The notes under the pieces are model-generated. The model had not been told where the DNA came from. It searched no databases and saw nothing but the letters and a program-made list of their open reading frames with translations. A stretch of DNA of 64,000 nucleotides. Origin: Bin87 sp965207585 (GTDB lineage: Bacteria > Chloroflexota > Dehalococcoidia > Lucifugimonadales > UBA3495). Shown here one piece after another: positions 31,001 to 35,110 of this stretch. The stretch lies in assembly GCA_965207585.1 (NCBI GenBank), contig CBDBMT010000003.1:434001-498000 (forward strand), read 5' to 3'. The stretch's first letter is position 1. Each line of letters starts with the position of its first letter. The position numbers were made by a program, and so were the translations under genes.

Positions 31001-31499
31001 CTCCGGCCGGGAACGTTACAACATCGGAATAAGTCGCATCATCAGACAGGACGACGGTTTCAAGTTCGGGAGTGTAGTCCTCTCCCGCGGTTGCGTTATC
31101 CTCCTCGTCCTCTCCCGCGACCCAGGCCACCGTCACCTCCGACGGCAACTGATGCGACAACGTGACGGTGAATTCCGCGGTGTCGCCCTCGACTACCGGC
31201 TCCTCCGGGCCGGCGATTGACAGCGTGGCCGGCTCGGTATCATCGGTCTGGTCGTCGCTGGGGTCAGCGTCGCCCTCCTGGCCGTCGTCGCCATCGTCGC
31301 CGTTGCCGTCGTCCATGGGGACCACCGGGAGAACCGGCTCAAGCGCGTTCCGGGAGACCGGCAGGACCTCGCAGCCGGCCACTGGTGACGGGCCGGCGCA
31401 CCAGACGCTATCACCCGGAGCCTGGGCGGCAATATCCCGCGCCGTCGCCATCAGCAACGCCGCAACGATGCCCACCACCGCTAACGCAGTTTTAGCCAC
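10059..31499 (-). CDS. Giant surface protein: Calx-beta arrays, five CSLREA/beta-helix modules, Thr/Pro stalk, C-terminal anchor
   Basis: A single uninterrupted frame of 7,146 codons from GTG 31499; an in-frame stop lies 14 codons upstream and no good ribosome site is visible. Residues 1-27 are a signal peptide ending AAQA. Domain order: acidic linker (about 60-90); Calx-beta modules (about 90-1350), including five near-identical 110-residue units; five modules each opening with a CSLREA-type segment (near residues 1360, 2070, 2600, 3185 and 3800; pattern NSTGD...C-TLRAAI-EAN) followed by right-handed beta-helix repeats (NVISGN, GNYIGT, GNVIGG motifs) and a strand-rich cap; about 19 further Calx-beta modules (about 4550-6830); a Pro/Thr stalk (about 6850-7080) with an 11-Gly run; and a membrane segment rich in Leu followed by an Arg-rich tail. 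Calx-beta domains bind Ca2+ and occur in adhesins. I infer a cell-surface adhesin or very long fibre anchored in the membrane. There is no LPXTG motif and no adjacent secretion genes. Confidence 0.9.
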   Translation of the reverse strand: MAKTALAVVGIVAALLMATARDIAAQAPGDSVWCAGPSPVAGCEVLPVSRNALEPVLPVVPMDDGNGDDGDDGQEGDADPSDDQTDDTEPATLSIAGPEEPVVEGDTAEFTVTLSHQLPSEVTVAWVAGEDEEDNATAGEDYTPELETVVLSDDATYSDVVTFPAGEVTQIVAILIVDDDRSEPDESFTVTLGEITGDGSESVAEPPDPETAAATVIIEESDPLTVRLAGDAIVSEGGGATYTISIEGGIPGSELTVDYATADDMATAGEDYAETSGTLTFAIDDAETQTVTVSTLTDDAVEGDESFTFTLSNLAGGGGSVALADSPVATTIADATAAARPVVSIAGPAEPVVEGGDVVFTLTADPAPDVAQTVTVTVSGGGDYGVADGTHTVTFAANATTATLTLTTDDDDVVDAEGSITATVATGDWYDLSADATARAVVQDNDAVTRPVVSIAGPAEPVVEGGDVAFTLTADPAPDETQTVTVAVSGGADYGVADAEHTVTFEANAVTATLTLTTDDDDVVDAEGNITATVGTGDWYDLSADATAQAVVQDNDATARPVVSIAGPAEPVVEGGDVAFTLTADPAPDVAQTVTVSVSGGADYGVADAEHTVTFAANATTATLTLATDDDDVVDAEGSITATVATGDWYDLSADATAQAVVQDNDATARPVVSIAGPTQPVVEGGDVVFTLTVDPAPDVVQTVTVAVSGGADYGVADADHTVTFAANGTTATLTLATDDDDVAEAEGTIMATVSAGDWHDLSSDASAQAVVQDNDEAAQPVVSIAGPTQPVVEGGDVVFTLTVDPAPDEAQTVTVTVSGGADYGVADAEHTVTFAANGTTATLTLTTVDDKAEVEEEATLTATLQPGDGYTPDPNGSTAWAILLDKTAPRQARQPLATLSIAASSASVAEGRSVGFTVSLTQTVNAPFTARWNTGGTAERADYTVDVRPADVNFNATANVGTVAFAAGDSSKTIAVEITDDTLSEQQETITLTLGLLTGSGANLVTLGTSTATATIAQSDEAQVALEGPSDDVTEGGQDPVFTVRLEGGDLTNAVLIDYATADGKAEAPGDYTAASGTLTFTHDGPTSQTVTVTIADDDFTEVDETFTFGLSNLRTSGGEWVTLPSGPATATIAENDQITIALEGSDSVNEGESASYTVSIEGGRPASDLTVDYATADGAAESPDDYTAESGTLTFTSLNYDPHVVSVSTVNDDAVEGNESFTFSLTNPAGGGGPTPILKSPSSATTTIVNADSGKITITGPDAAVEEGSPVVFTITVEQAPTVEQTATVSVSGGAVYGVPDQTHTVTFTAGRNSARLVLTTTEDDAIQGTATITAQLSPGDWYTVDVNNNTATATVTDSTDLTLIVNNTGDGTDDNPGDSVCNNGNGFCTLRAAIEEANAYTDGDLVTINFAIAGAGPHTIQPDSPLPDITRRIIIDGFSQSGSSYASYNRGATLKIELDGSNANGLTITGDNSDIIALVINRFGRAGIELKSGATGNRILGNHIGTDAAGDADLGNLYGVIVNQSNGNFIGLHNNPSRNVISGNDTGIWIDRSDNTEVVGNYVGPGAAGVDVPTRQASDSLNSRKGILITGGSSNIIGGVRPFSRNVIAGSNTNVELESGATGNLIQGNYIGTNAAGTAAPGGTTATENLIGVRVRGAGSSGNVIGGTVTEARNVISANDTAGISLTESSTSTRIEGNYIGTTADGAAALANGDGVSVVDSGGNTIGGSEAGARNVISGNRTTGIIIAWANRQTQIAANDNLIQGNYIGQKATLSDTAADALGNGSHGVLIRRDASNNRVLQNAIVYNRGDGVRVESGSGNRISRNEFHSNRGLGIDLGGDGITENDADGFDDDTGANGLQNFPRLQLTQGGSQQFVVTVYFNGASSATFDVELYQSHTCEYDYRRQGQTFLLSQRINTDGSGRAGLVHRVSADEINEYITAVAIAANGDTSEFSECLKLEYIVGITGPADPVTEGDDVVFEARITPAPPTGIILTAEVSGGAGVGVDDGNIDMSIGAGQVIRSVTLTTVDDDTPEAQSTITATLLGGIEGFVLDSERSSATAVVLDNDGVVFTVNSTGTGGDTNRGDGVCATTDSTCTLYAALGEAALTHQEVNIHFNIPQTGSPTHRITIGFDGPLPWISGARNITIDGYTQPGASPATDSTPATVIIQLDGSPLTGRVDGLRLRNVWRPTIIRGLAIKGFRDGISLNNSTNVRIEGNIIGDATHPNLQRGIFLTDSDNNVIGGNTPAQRNVIAGNTGNGIRMEAGSTGNRVKGNYIGIYGDGATVGSQQRGVALVGGSNNNVIGGTALADRNIITGAAGTLAGVTIHGSNGNRVENNYIGTAVSGLSKLGGLTNGVTLSGGSSGNVIGGAAAARNVISGAVGDGVFINVARDNVIQGNYIGIGAGNRGDVGNGAHGVNIQSGSGTRVESNTIAHNALDGVWLRSGTGNVFTRNVFHSNGGLAIDLKEGSSDTGGVTANDAGDADSGANHRQNFPTLQLEAVTTTSYRVAVSLDTRPNRSVKVELYSNPACDPSGHGEGRNWLYTRDVNTDANGAATFTQSFSKTDNTPLFITAIATDSGDGTSEFSACLSVESDPTITVTHNNDVRGDTDTSDYVCDAGRGLVGLLRIVDLGCNLRAAIEQANARTGEQPIRIHFNLPGTGPHKITLNNELPAITRPIIIDGYTQPDASAATATSPAVIMVELSGESTTGANGLTIGTGGDGSAIRGLAINRFDIGIRVESDNSRIEGNYIGVNPAGDTARANQLDGIRLVGASNNVIGGRTPAARNVVSGNSARDRSGIHLTDDSNGNRIEGNYIGLSADGSGAIPNYYGVDVRNSDNNVIGGSDTARNVISGNDHDGVLLFREALNNTVEGNYIGVNPAGDAALPNGRHGVHISGHFEELPNDNTVRSNLIAHNLQDGVRVTSGLRNHITANRIHSNGGLGIDLGGDGITANDYQDVDHGPNNKRNYPILESRVGSRTVFTLATIIRGKPDTTFTVEFFKSDACDTSGHGEGWELAHTETGVTTDADGYASFERTFPLTDRGKFITAVAIGPRNNTSEFSACRQLLTVAGISGPDAPVTEGNNLLFTITLAPPPAEAIFMNYSASGGEDFGVANKEFSTEIYAGVNTFTSSLSTVNSPTPHPSAVVTATLRPGTGYEVDPTRDTATATVQDSDAETLALRVNSTGDQPDDNPGDKLCAIAGADNTCTLRAAIQEANAATSAAVVVSIGFAIPGNGPHTISPGSPLPALTRSVTIDGYTQPGARAARGQGVIASERATIKIELEGSSAGETAAGLHVTGGSSTIRGLAINRFRYGIRLHNTDGNRIEGNYLGVNTGGDTGRTNAFGIHVDNSDGNTIGGPRVAQRNVISGNVGINRHGGYGVWITHSDNNDVRNNHIGTDAGGSRKLGNDVGLAVASSDGNRIRNNIISGNVGLGVIVWGILYSTSDGNVISNNRIGVAHDGETALGNGRAGIKLDSRTAPGQVTNTVIGRNADGSGDGNIISRNNHEGIFVSDATGSLIKGNTISHNRRDGVWVSHRALQNRITRNSIHDNGDLGIDLQEDEADTDGGVTPNDAGDTDSGGNNLQNFPTLSLVRSAGHAFTVSAAFNGAADSTFSVEFYHSPACGNGEGKSYAGSQVFNTGSSGDGQVEHTIRWPSDNPSPHVTAIIIADNGDTSEFSACLAIGRAPLTTVSITSPTTVPEGTGIEFTVTADPAPTGNLTVTAGISGGTGYGVSNADRTVTLTPSAPSATFTVDTTDDDIGRAPANVTATLRSGDGFGVHTETYYATTIVHDDDGLVLTVNSTGDESDARHGDGICAIVGDADTCTLRAAIEEANRLSPLTKVKIHFDIGDDPSAVHTIRPVTQAPAVGDANRECREQYGHVRFRTAAGTGTLPDGTSQQHYCIATSRLPEIAKGYVTIDGYTQPGASAATATSAAVIKIELVDGTGITGEQEPSGLVVIAPQATIRGLAIGEFEAGILLTGIDLDVVGTNAAEAVIEGNYIGLDATGEIPRGNATGILMHQSGARVLSENHLIGGRTPAARNVISGNLRAGIDIDSTGTRVEGNYIGTNASGTRAVANGVGVSIFLGSHNVIGGTAPGAGNLISGNNLPNPPFVHNPYIPGFDPALDGFQLDEESLGGVGVFIDNQQSSNRVEGNYIGTNPAGDGVGDTSQAWPASRDQRVNDRLGNSVGVVLLTTDGQTVGGTTAAARNVISGSRYDGVLVISRYFHAFGNARAHSSLNRVQGNYIGTNAAGTAALPNGRDGVRLDDGQLGRIPIDPDADPPLYRDIRRTNVGVNDNVIGGSAEGAGNLIAGNGRDGVRIETADRTVVEGNRIGVKTDGTALPNAGHGVHSAVDGSDSVVRGNTIANNTGDGVRIAATSTANRITANSIHDNDGLGIDLLEDADDTGGVTVNDAATDTEDADADSGANNLQNFPALTLVDDTPEAYRVHAVIDGAPETTYSIEVYRVAEADPGGHGEGHTLLATLEATTNTNGRGDVLSANLPRDPPGEEYKITAIAIAPNGDTSEFSRYAERVTVSITGPNAPVTEGDYVVFTLTPSPITPQTLPVTVEMSGGAAFGIADGNVPLTRAQVHYRQASSALTLSTDDDKVHEPNATITATLRDSRFYIVDSDRNTATAQILDNDAPADLTLEATPDRIGEGDGLTRVTVTATLEGGVRTEATEITLFRSGTATPGANGDYTFSELVSINIPANQQSAGAVFYIAPVNDNLVEGDETILITAVPPVDLNAATETLTITDDDDATVSIAGPTDKVQEGTDAVFTVSLSNPVASATSVLWQSAPGTADRGPNGDFLQELGTVEFSAGSNADQTIRIPTRDDTLSEPDEIFSVVLALLHTNPQSDRITMNTTEATATIAESDGLTVAVSGPETVAEGSNATYTVSISGGVPTADLTVDYATANGTATAPGDYAHATGTLTFIAEDFDSEDDAAQTVEVSIETDNLVEGTEDFTFTLSNVRGGGGPAPTLGTSSVTTDITSADAVEGFTLEADPDWIREIAGQKDVTVKAELEGAVRTEDTVVTLAIDATSTAEDPGDYAMTGLQNITIQPGQDSATITLKVTPVNDNKLEGEEAIVLTGTLPAALSLDPARATITFGDEHWPPGLLPDPNQLLPDVTPATSTMSITGPASSVTEGSDAVFTIELSHPVASEIIVGWSVSGGTAATNDYTLPAVQTVTFAAEETSKTVSIGIDQDSRSEPEETLIITLGQATGDLSDAVTGDGATATATIAESDGLTVAVSGPETVAEGSNATYTVSISGGTPTADLTVDYAVTAGTATADDDYTVADDAPASPLTFTATDHGAKTIIVAAAADNLVEGKENFTFTLSNVRGGGATPTLGTSSVATDITDDDTVTGLTLEVSPTSIAENAGAAERVTVTATLTGGGIRTEATVVTLSLADTSTATSGTDYADLGTLTDITIPATQTRGEVALDITPVNDEVVEGDETIIITGTAQGLSLDAATATVTLADDDTATLSITGPAAAVDEGDPAEFTVTLSPAVAAAVTVAYATADGTATAGSDYTAAAADSKVTFAANSAAEATQTFSIATLTDNVVEGEEQFTVNLGTVSAGPAGLVTVATDGGSATARIADDDALAGLTLTASPDSIAEGDDATRVTLTAALGGEDDPVRPVPTEVTLAVSTASTAANPADYAMTALAASITIPATQSSATTTVDITPVDDNLLEGDETIAITATPTAPVAGLSAATAEITLQDGKQQGNPITATVSIAGPNAAVTEGSSAEFDIELSVPVAADITVAWSVSGGDSNPASAGDYEIPAEDHEVIFTAGATARTVTVNAVDDNLSEPAETFKVTLGAITGRLSDLVSVKTDAGSATATIAASDPITVRVSGPDAAVNEGSPATYTVSISGGDPTANLTVDYATGHEDDTAVAPDDYAAASGTLTFTADDYADKTVQVQIEDDNVVEGDETFLFTINNPVGGGGTTSLAANPSVETTITDDDALAGLTLTASHESIAEGDNATVVTLTATLSGNVVRTERTAVTLSWDEDADTGGTATRGDAATEEYPTDYAAPATLSPIEIPAGGSSASTTVTITPLSDAVVEGDETIVVVGEPPAGVSGLSAARATITLQDDEPNGAILSITGPTGAVAEDSEATFTLSLSPAVASPLTVAWSTGDTADTATAGDDYTAVTTGSVTFTANDTQETIAVTTLEDDLSELAETFTVTLGTVTGDLSALVSVPTPTATATIAASDAITVRLTGPDTVNEGDAATYTISLRDGTPTANLMVDYTVTAGTATAGDDYAVAASGTLTFTATDYVDKTITVTAVDDDLVEGKEDFTFTLSNVRGGGGPTPTLESPSEIDTDIADNDAATLSISRPSGSGPVAEGSDAEFTVTLSHAVASGVAVDWSTGDPTDTATAGADYTSSDPTTAQVDFPANSAAGATRTITVNTANDNVVEEDETFTVRLGTVTAGGDANVTVDVGTATATITSDDALTGINLIADPSSISEADGDTTVDFKARWRNNVRRAEETTVALEVDAASTAEDPDDYTMTGLANITITAGEPSGTVTPTITPVDDGAGDDGETIVVKGTLPNTLGLPPAQTSATATITITEGPPVVGAVTPELSITGPDSPVIEGQLAQFEVTLSAPVASDITVAYFAGHRDDTDTARSGHDYTAPAGNASVTFAANSASGATQSIVVNTIDDEFSELDETFTINLGSITGAQADQVLVDPDSATATIAANDRPTVHLTGDTSVREGDVATYTVSISDGIPTKDLSVDYETADETAISGEDYRSMRGTLTFIPTNYAAKTIEVETIDDDERESSERYTFDLTAARGGGGPEPNLQSSVTTIINDNEPRPVAPQPVAPPQQPSPSPTVTPAPTPSPTVTPAPTPSPTPTPTPTPTPSPTPTPAVSVTPTPSATPTPTVSATPTPSPTPTPTVSATPTPTVSATPTPSPTPTPTVSATPTPSPTPTAVRRVGGGGGGGGGGGAVLRRPATPTPPTVVASPSPQVTPTLAPTPAAESDGSATGARATPTPAPVAALPAVPTATVRPTVTATLPPTPTATVTATARPVPTVVAPTPTPSPTPTPAAPAAQVRPTASPSPIPTPTVQAPAGQPVTPDELGLSRLWWLLLLLLLLLLAYLIWRWWRRRQQRRRQG
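10570..10935 (-). repeat. Low-complexity Pro/Thr stalk and poly-Gly tract in the giant gene
   Basis: The DNA is built from tandem short units encoding PTPTPSPTPT and PTVSATPTPSPTPT, followed by an 11-residue glycine run made of GGC/GGT codons (about 10573-10605). It encodes the extended linker that would lift the ectodomain off the membrane anchor. Such tracts expand and contract by slippage, so length may vary between cells and assemblies. Confidence 0.8.
28840..30490 (-). repeat. Five tandem 330-bp Calx-beta units in the giant gene
   Basis: The phrase encoding VVSIAGPAEPVVEGGD recurs at exact 330-bp steps (landmark CCGGCGATGCT near 29139, 29469, 29799, 30129 and 30459). Units 1-4 are nearly identical at the DNA level; the fifth diverges in its last third. 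Each unit encodes one 110-residue Calx-beta domain ending in a DDDDVVDAEG-type acidic loop and AVVQDND. The strong DNA identity compared with the diverged Calx-beta domains elsewhere in the gene indicates recent duplication or gene conversion. Confidence 0.85.
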
Positions 31500-31687
31500 C
31501 GAGAGTTCGGAGGGGCAGCGGCCGCGGCCTTCGAGTTTTCACGATAGCCTCGACTGCGGCAGCAATCCGGCCGGCGCCGGCGTCAGCGATTGACGACCCG
31601 CCTCACGCCCCGTTACGCTGTCCCCGGTTGCAATGCCAGTGTGGTCGTCCTGCGCAATGGGCTCCGCATTGGGGGCAATCAACTGTC
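31500..31687. other. GC-rich upstream region of the giant gene
   Basis: No protein-like frame. No clear -10/-35 pair reading toward the giant gene is visible, nor does it contain the composite direct-repeat motif found elsewhere. A 14-base phrase, CGTCCTGCGCAATG, also occurs at about 37796. Confidence 0.3.
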
Positions 31688-31722
31688 GAGAACCCCGGCT
31701 CGTGGCAGGAGCCGGGGTTCTC
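31688..31722 (-). terminator. Strong hairpin downstream of the MarR gene
   Basis: A perfect 14-bp stem (GAGAACCCCGGCTC and its complement) with a 7-nt loop starts 10 bp beyond the MarR stop. The plus strand after it is T-rich; the minus strand is not, so minus-strand termination is plausible but not certain. It would separate MarR transcription from the giant gene. Confidence 0.55.
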
Positions 31723-31731
31723 TTCCTTTGG

Positions 31732-32277
31732 TCATCTGGGGGCATCGCCTGTCTCCTTGGTCCGCGTTCCTCCGTCAGCGAAGCCGTTTTCCAGGCTCCG
31801 CTGGTAGTTGGCGATAATCTTCTGGGCAATGGCCACGAACTGCCGCAGCTCCGCTTCGTTGATGTCTTCAACGAGCATGGCGTTGTGCTCCTCGACGCGC
31901 TGGATGAGTTCGGGTGTGAGAAGCCGACCTTCTTCGGAGAGGCGCAGATGCACCACCCGCCGGTCCTTGGCGACGCGCTCCCGGACCAGCAGGCCCCGGT
32001 CGCAGAGATCGTTGACCACCCGGCTGATGTATCCGGTATCCATGGGAATTAGCTTCCCCAACTCCGTAACAGTGGTGGTCTCGGCAATGAGGCACTTGCT
32101 GAGGATGGTGAACGCCACCGGGGAAACGCGGTAGCTGGCCAGGCGCTTTTCAATTCCCTTGGCGAGGGCGTTGGTCAGTCCGGTAATGTGGCGCCCCAGT
32201 TCCCCGGAGCCCGGCTCTCGCAGCCATGCCACAGGCTCTTCATCCGGCCGTTGGCCGGCGCCAGCCATCGCAATCAT
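31732..32277 (-). CDS. MarR-family transcriptional regulator
   Basis: The 181-residue protein has the winged-helix layout of MarR proteins: a dimerisation helix with LTNALAKGIEKRLASYRVSP, the helix-turn-helix TTVTELGKLIPMDTGYISRV, a wing with VAKDRRVVHLRLSEEGR, and C-terminal dimerisation helices. I chose ATG 32277 (MIAMAGAG); an in-frame ATG at 32410 would add a low-complexity leader that coincides with a 15-bp DNA repeat and looks non-coding. MarR proteins repress genes until a small ligand or oxidant releases them. It is flanked by the giant surface-protein gene and the sensor-regulator pair, either of which could be its target. Confidence 0.85.
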   Translation of the reverse strand: MIAMAGAGQRPDEEPVAWLREPGSGELGRHITGLTNALAKGIEKRLASYRVSPVAFTILSKCLIAETTTVTELGKLIPMDTGYISRVVNDLCDRGLLVRERVAKDRRVVHLRLSEEGRLLTPELIQRVEEHNAMLVEDINEAELRQFVAIAQKIIANYQRSLENGFADGGTRTKETGDAPR

Positions 32278-32314
32278 AGTCGCCGCTCCATCAAACACCG
32301 GCGTGCTGGGAATA

Positions 32315-32365
32315 TTTGCCGAAACACCATTTGCGGACACGACGTTTGCGTACGGAAACTTTGCG
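32315..32365. promoter_or_regulatory. Four 15-bp iterons upstream of marR-like gene
   Basis: TTTGC(C/G) recurs at 32315, 32330, 32345 and 32360, exactly 15 bp apart, each followed by G or a purine-rich spacer. The array lies 38 bp upstream of the chosen MarR start, in the gap to the sensor-kinase stop. Evenly spaced repeats here suggest an operator, perhaps autoregulatory. A coding explanation (a 5-residue repeat in a longer MarR N-terminus) cannot be excluded because 15 is a multiple of three. Confidence 0.4.
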
Positions 32366-32497
32366 CGCCGCGCCCTTATCGAACTTTCGCAGACGCGTCT
32401 GAATTTCATCTGAAAAAAGCGGGCAATTCTTCTGCGAGTTTTCTGAAGAACTCCTTCAGAAAACTCTCCCGGGCCCCCGGCGGGTCTATGCCTTTGC

Positions 32498-34909
32498 CTA
32501 CCTGGCGATGCGATACCCGACGCGCGGTTCGGTGAGGATGTAGGTGGGGCGCCTGGCGTCATCCCGCAGCTTGTTGCGCAGTTGCTTGATGTAGGTGTGC
32601 ACCAGGCGCACATCGCCGCTGTACAGCGGCCCCCAGACCAGTCTCAACAACTGTTCGTGGGTCAGGATCCGTCCGGCCGCGACGGAAAGCTCGAAAAGGA
32701 GCCTGTACTCGGTGGCGGTCAACCGCACCTGGCGTCCGGCGACCGTCACCAGGTGTTTGGCGTAGTCAATGGTCAGATCCCCCAGGATGAAGGGTTCCGG
32801 GAATTCGTCCGCCATAGACCCCTGGCGCCGTCGCAGGGCCGCCTTGATTCTCGCCAGCAGTTCCGTTTGCGTGAAGGGCTTGACGATGTAGTCGGTGGCT
32901 CCCAGCTCGAAGCCACGCTCCATGTACCCGCTGTGGCCGGAAGCGGACATGATCACCACCGGAGCATCGTAGGTATTTCGGATCCTAACCATCAGCTCGA
33001 ATTCTTCGGTCCGGGGCAACAGCGGTTCCAGGAGAATCAGGTGGGGCTTTTGCTCCTCGATCAGTTTATCCACCTCGTCCGGGTCGCCCGTAGCGACCGG
33101 AGCGAAGCCGGCCTCCCAGAGTGTATTGCGAATGTACGTCCGGGTCTCAGCGTCGCCATCGACCACCAGAATGCGGCCCTGATCTCGGCCCGACTTGCCC
33201 GAGGGTTCGTCATGCTGAACCGGGTCGTTCGCGTCCTCGCCTTCAGTCTCAACGAAAACGGGGATGGTGAAAATGAACCGCGCGCCGCGTCCGGGTCCGC
33301 CCAGCTCGGCCGATATCCGGCCCCCATTGGCCTCCACTATGCCTTTGCAGACGAGGAGGCTCAGGTCGTCTTCCTTCTCGCTGCTCACCGGATCCTTGCC
33401 GTCGGCGCTGGCGAACTTCTCCAACCGGCGCGGCGACCCCTCAGTCGAAAAGTCGCCGTTCTCGGTTTGGACGGAGACTGCGACGTGCCGGTCTTCCAGC
33501 GACGCGCTCACCCTGATGGTTGAAAATTCCGGTGAGCGCTCGGATACGTGCCGGATGCAGCTGCCCAGCGCCTGGAAAATCCGCCGTCCGTCGGCCATAA
33601 CTCGGGGCAAATCCGGTGCGAGGTCAAGTTCGATGTCGTGTCCGGTTCCTTCCAGGAGGAACGCCTCTCGTACCTCGTCCACCAGGGCTTTCAGGTCCGT
33701 AGCTTCCAGGGTGACCAACAGCGCCCCAGACTCGATCAGGGTCATATCGACGAAGTCGTTGATCAAACTGCGCATACGTCCGGCCTGCTCGTCGATAATC
33801 TGGAGGAACTGTCGGCCCTCGGTGACATCAGGCGGCCGCGAGGGGTCGAGCATGGACGTCACCGATCCCTTGATGGAAGTCAGGGGCGTCCGCAGCTTGT
33901 GGCCGATCCTGCTGAGGAACTCGGTACGCTGCCTTTTCATCTCCTCCAGGGGAGTAATGTCCTGAATGGTTACGACGACGGACCCGACCGCACCGTCTTC
34001 CCGGACAATGGGTCTGGCGTTGACAAGCGTGTTGACCACCCGCGCGCCGGGCAGATGCATGACCACTTCATGGGCGAGCACCGTCTCGCCGGTCCGCAAC
34101 GCTTTCGAGGTGGGAAGTTCATCAAAGGGGATCCGGCGCCCATCCGGCGTTCGGGGGGTCATTACCTCCAGGAGATGGGCCAGATTGCGGCCCGGCGCGT
34201 TCAACTTGCCGAAGATTCTTCTGGTCTCATCATTTACGGAGATCAGGTCCCGGGTCTTCGCATCGAATACCACGACACCGACGGGCGAGATGTTGATCAG
34301 GGCTTCCAGGTCGGCCCGGGCCTGCATATCCTGCCGGTATCGGCAAGCGTTGGCGATGACCGGGGCCGCCTGGGCGGCGAACAGGGCCAATATTTCCTCA
34401 TCCTCCTGGCTGAACTCCCGGCCGCCCTCCTTTTCGGTGAGGTAGATATTGCCCAGACGTTCGCCTTGATAACGGACCGGGGAGCCCAGGAAAGTGTTCA
34501 TCGGTGGATGGTTCCGGGGAAACCCGACCGACCGGGGATGACTGGCGATGTCCGTTAGTCTCAGCGGTTCGTCCATCTCGCTGAGGTACTCGAGGATGCC
34601 CAACCCCTTGGGCAATTCTCCCAGTTCCAGATGCTCCTGGGGGGTGGTGCCGGAGGTGGTGATATTGCCGACGCCGCCCGGTTCGTCGAAGGTTATGAGC
34701 GCTCCATAGCGAGCGCCGGTCAGCGAACAGGCGCTGTCGATGACGTCTTGCAGAACGGTGCCAAGGTCAAGGCTTTTGCTGATGCGAAGACAGGCCGCAC
34801 TGAACTGGGACAACCGGTCTTCAGCGTTCTCCATTTCAGTTTGTGGGCGTTTATAGCGAGGTTTTATCATCATGGGCTCTGGTAACCAAATCCGGATCCG
34901 GCAATCCAT
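32498..34909 (-). CDS. GAF-PAS-kinase-receiver-OmpR fusion, degenerate copy
   Basis: An 803-residue one-piece signalling protein: GAF domain (about 35-185), PAS-like domain (about 190-310), HisKA with GHKLRTPLTSIKGSV (His near 336), HATPase-like region (about 440-550), receiver (about 575-690) and OmpR/PhoB winged helix (about 700-803, ending RNKLRDDARRPTYILTEPRVGYR). It is paralogous to the divergent gene at 35287. The ATPase boxes are eroded: the N box reads GSCIRHVSERSPEF and the G1 region QTENGDFSTEG in place of DxGxGIP. The receiver has Glu in LILLEPLLP where the phosphoacceptor Asp belongs. I infer a protein that senses and binds DNA but no longer transfers phosphate. The start is uncertain; ATG 34834 region (MENAEDRL) is an alternative. 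Confidence 0.85.
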   Translation of the reverse strand: MDCRIRIWLPEPMMIKPRYKRPQTEMENAEDRLSQFSAACLRISKSLDLGTVLQDVIDSACSLTGARYGALITFDEPGGVGNITTSGTTPQEHLELGELPKGLGILEYLSEMDEPLRLTDIASHPRSVGFPRNHPPMNTFLGSPVRYQGERLGNIYLTEKEGGREFSQEDEEILALFAAQAAPVIANACRYRQDMQARADLEALINISPVGVVVFDAKTRDLISVNDETRRIFGKLNAPGRNLAHLLEVMTPRTPDGRRIPFDELPTSKALRTGETVLAHEVVMHLPGARVVNTLVNARPIVREDGAVGSVVVTIQDITPLEEMKRQRTEFLSRIGHKLRTPLTSIKGSVTSMLDPSRPPDVTEGRQFLQIIDEQAGRMRSLINDFVDMTLIESGALLVTLEATDLKALVDEVREAFLLEGTGHDIELDLAPDLPRVMADGRRIFQALGSCIRHVSERSPEFSTIRVSASLEDRHVAVSVQTENGDFSTEGSPRRLEKFASADGKDPVSSEKEDDLSLLVCKGIVEANGGRISAELGGPGRGARFIFTIPVFVETEGEDANDPVQHDEPSGKSGRDQGRILVVDGDAETRTYIRNTLWEAGFAPVATGDPDEVDKLIEEQKPHLILLEPLLPRTEEFELMVRIRNTYDAPVVIMSASGHSGYMERGFELGATDYIVKPFTQTELLARIKAALRRRQGSMADEFPEPFILGDLTIDYAKHLVTVAGRQVRLTATEYRLLFELSVAAGRILTHEQLLRLVWGPLYSGDVRLVHTYIKQLRNKLRDDARRPTYILTEPRVGYRIAR

Positions 34910-34949
34910 TACGGACCGGACGGACGATTAACTCCGGGGGCTTTCGCTT

Positions 34950-35035
34950 GTCATTGCGAGGAGCGGCAGCGACGTGGCAATCCCGTCAGGCATATGCGGC
35001 CGGAACGGGATTGCCGCATTAAAGCTCGCAGTGAC
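34950..35035. repeat. Dispersed palindromic repeat (TCATTGCGAGGAGCG type)
   Basis: The left arm begins GTCATTGCGAGGAGCG and includes GTGGCAATCCCG; the right arm has CGGGATTGCCGC and ends CTCGCAGTGAC, its inverted counterpart. I recall this palindrome type in intergenic regions of many unrelated bacteria. It lies between the two divergent sensor genes, on the side of the degenerate copy. Confidence 0.6.
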
Positions 35036-35110
35036 ACGCCCGATACATCGAAAGGCGCTGTGACTAAGGCGCCAGGATTGACACTAATGTCTGCAATATA
35101 CACCATACGA

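Noticed and set aside
32278..32613. Longer MarR protein starting as far upstream as 32613
   Set aside because: The added residues come from the reverse complement of the neighbouring gene end and from the 15-bp iterons and do not look like protein.
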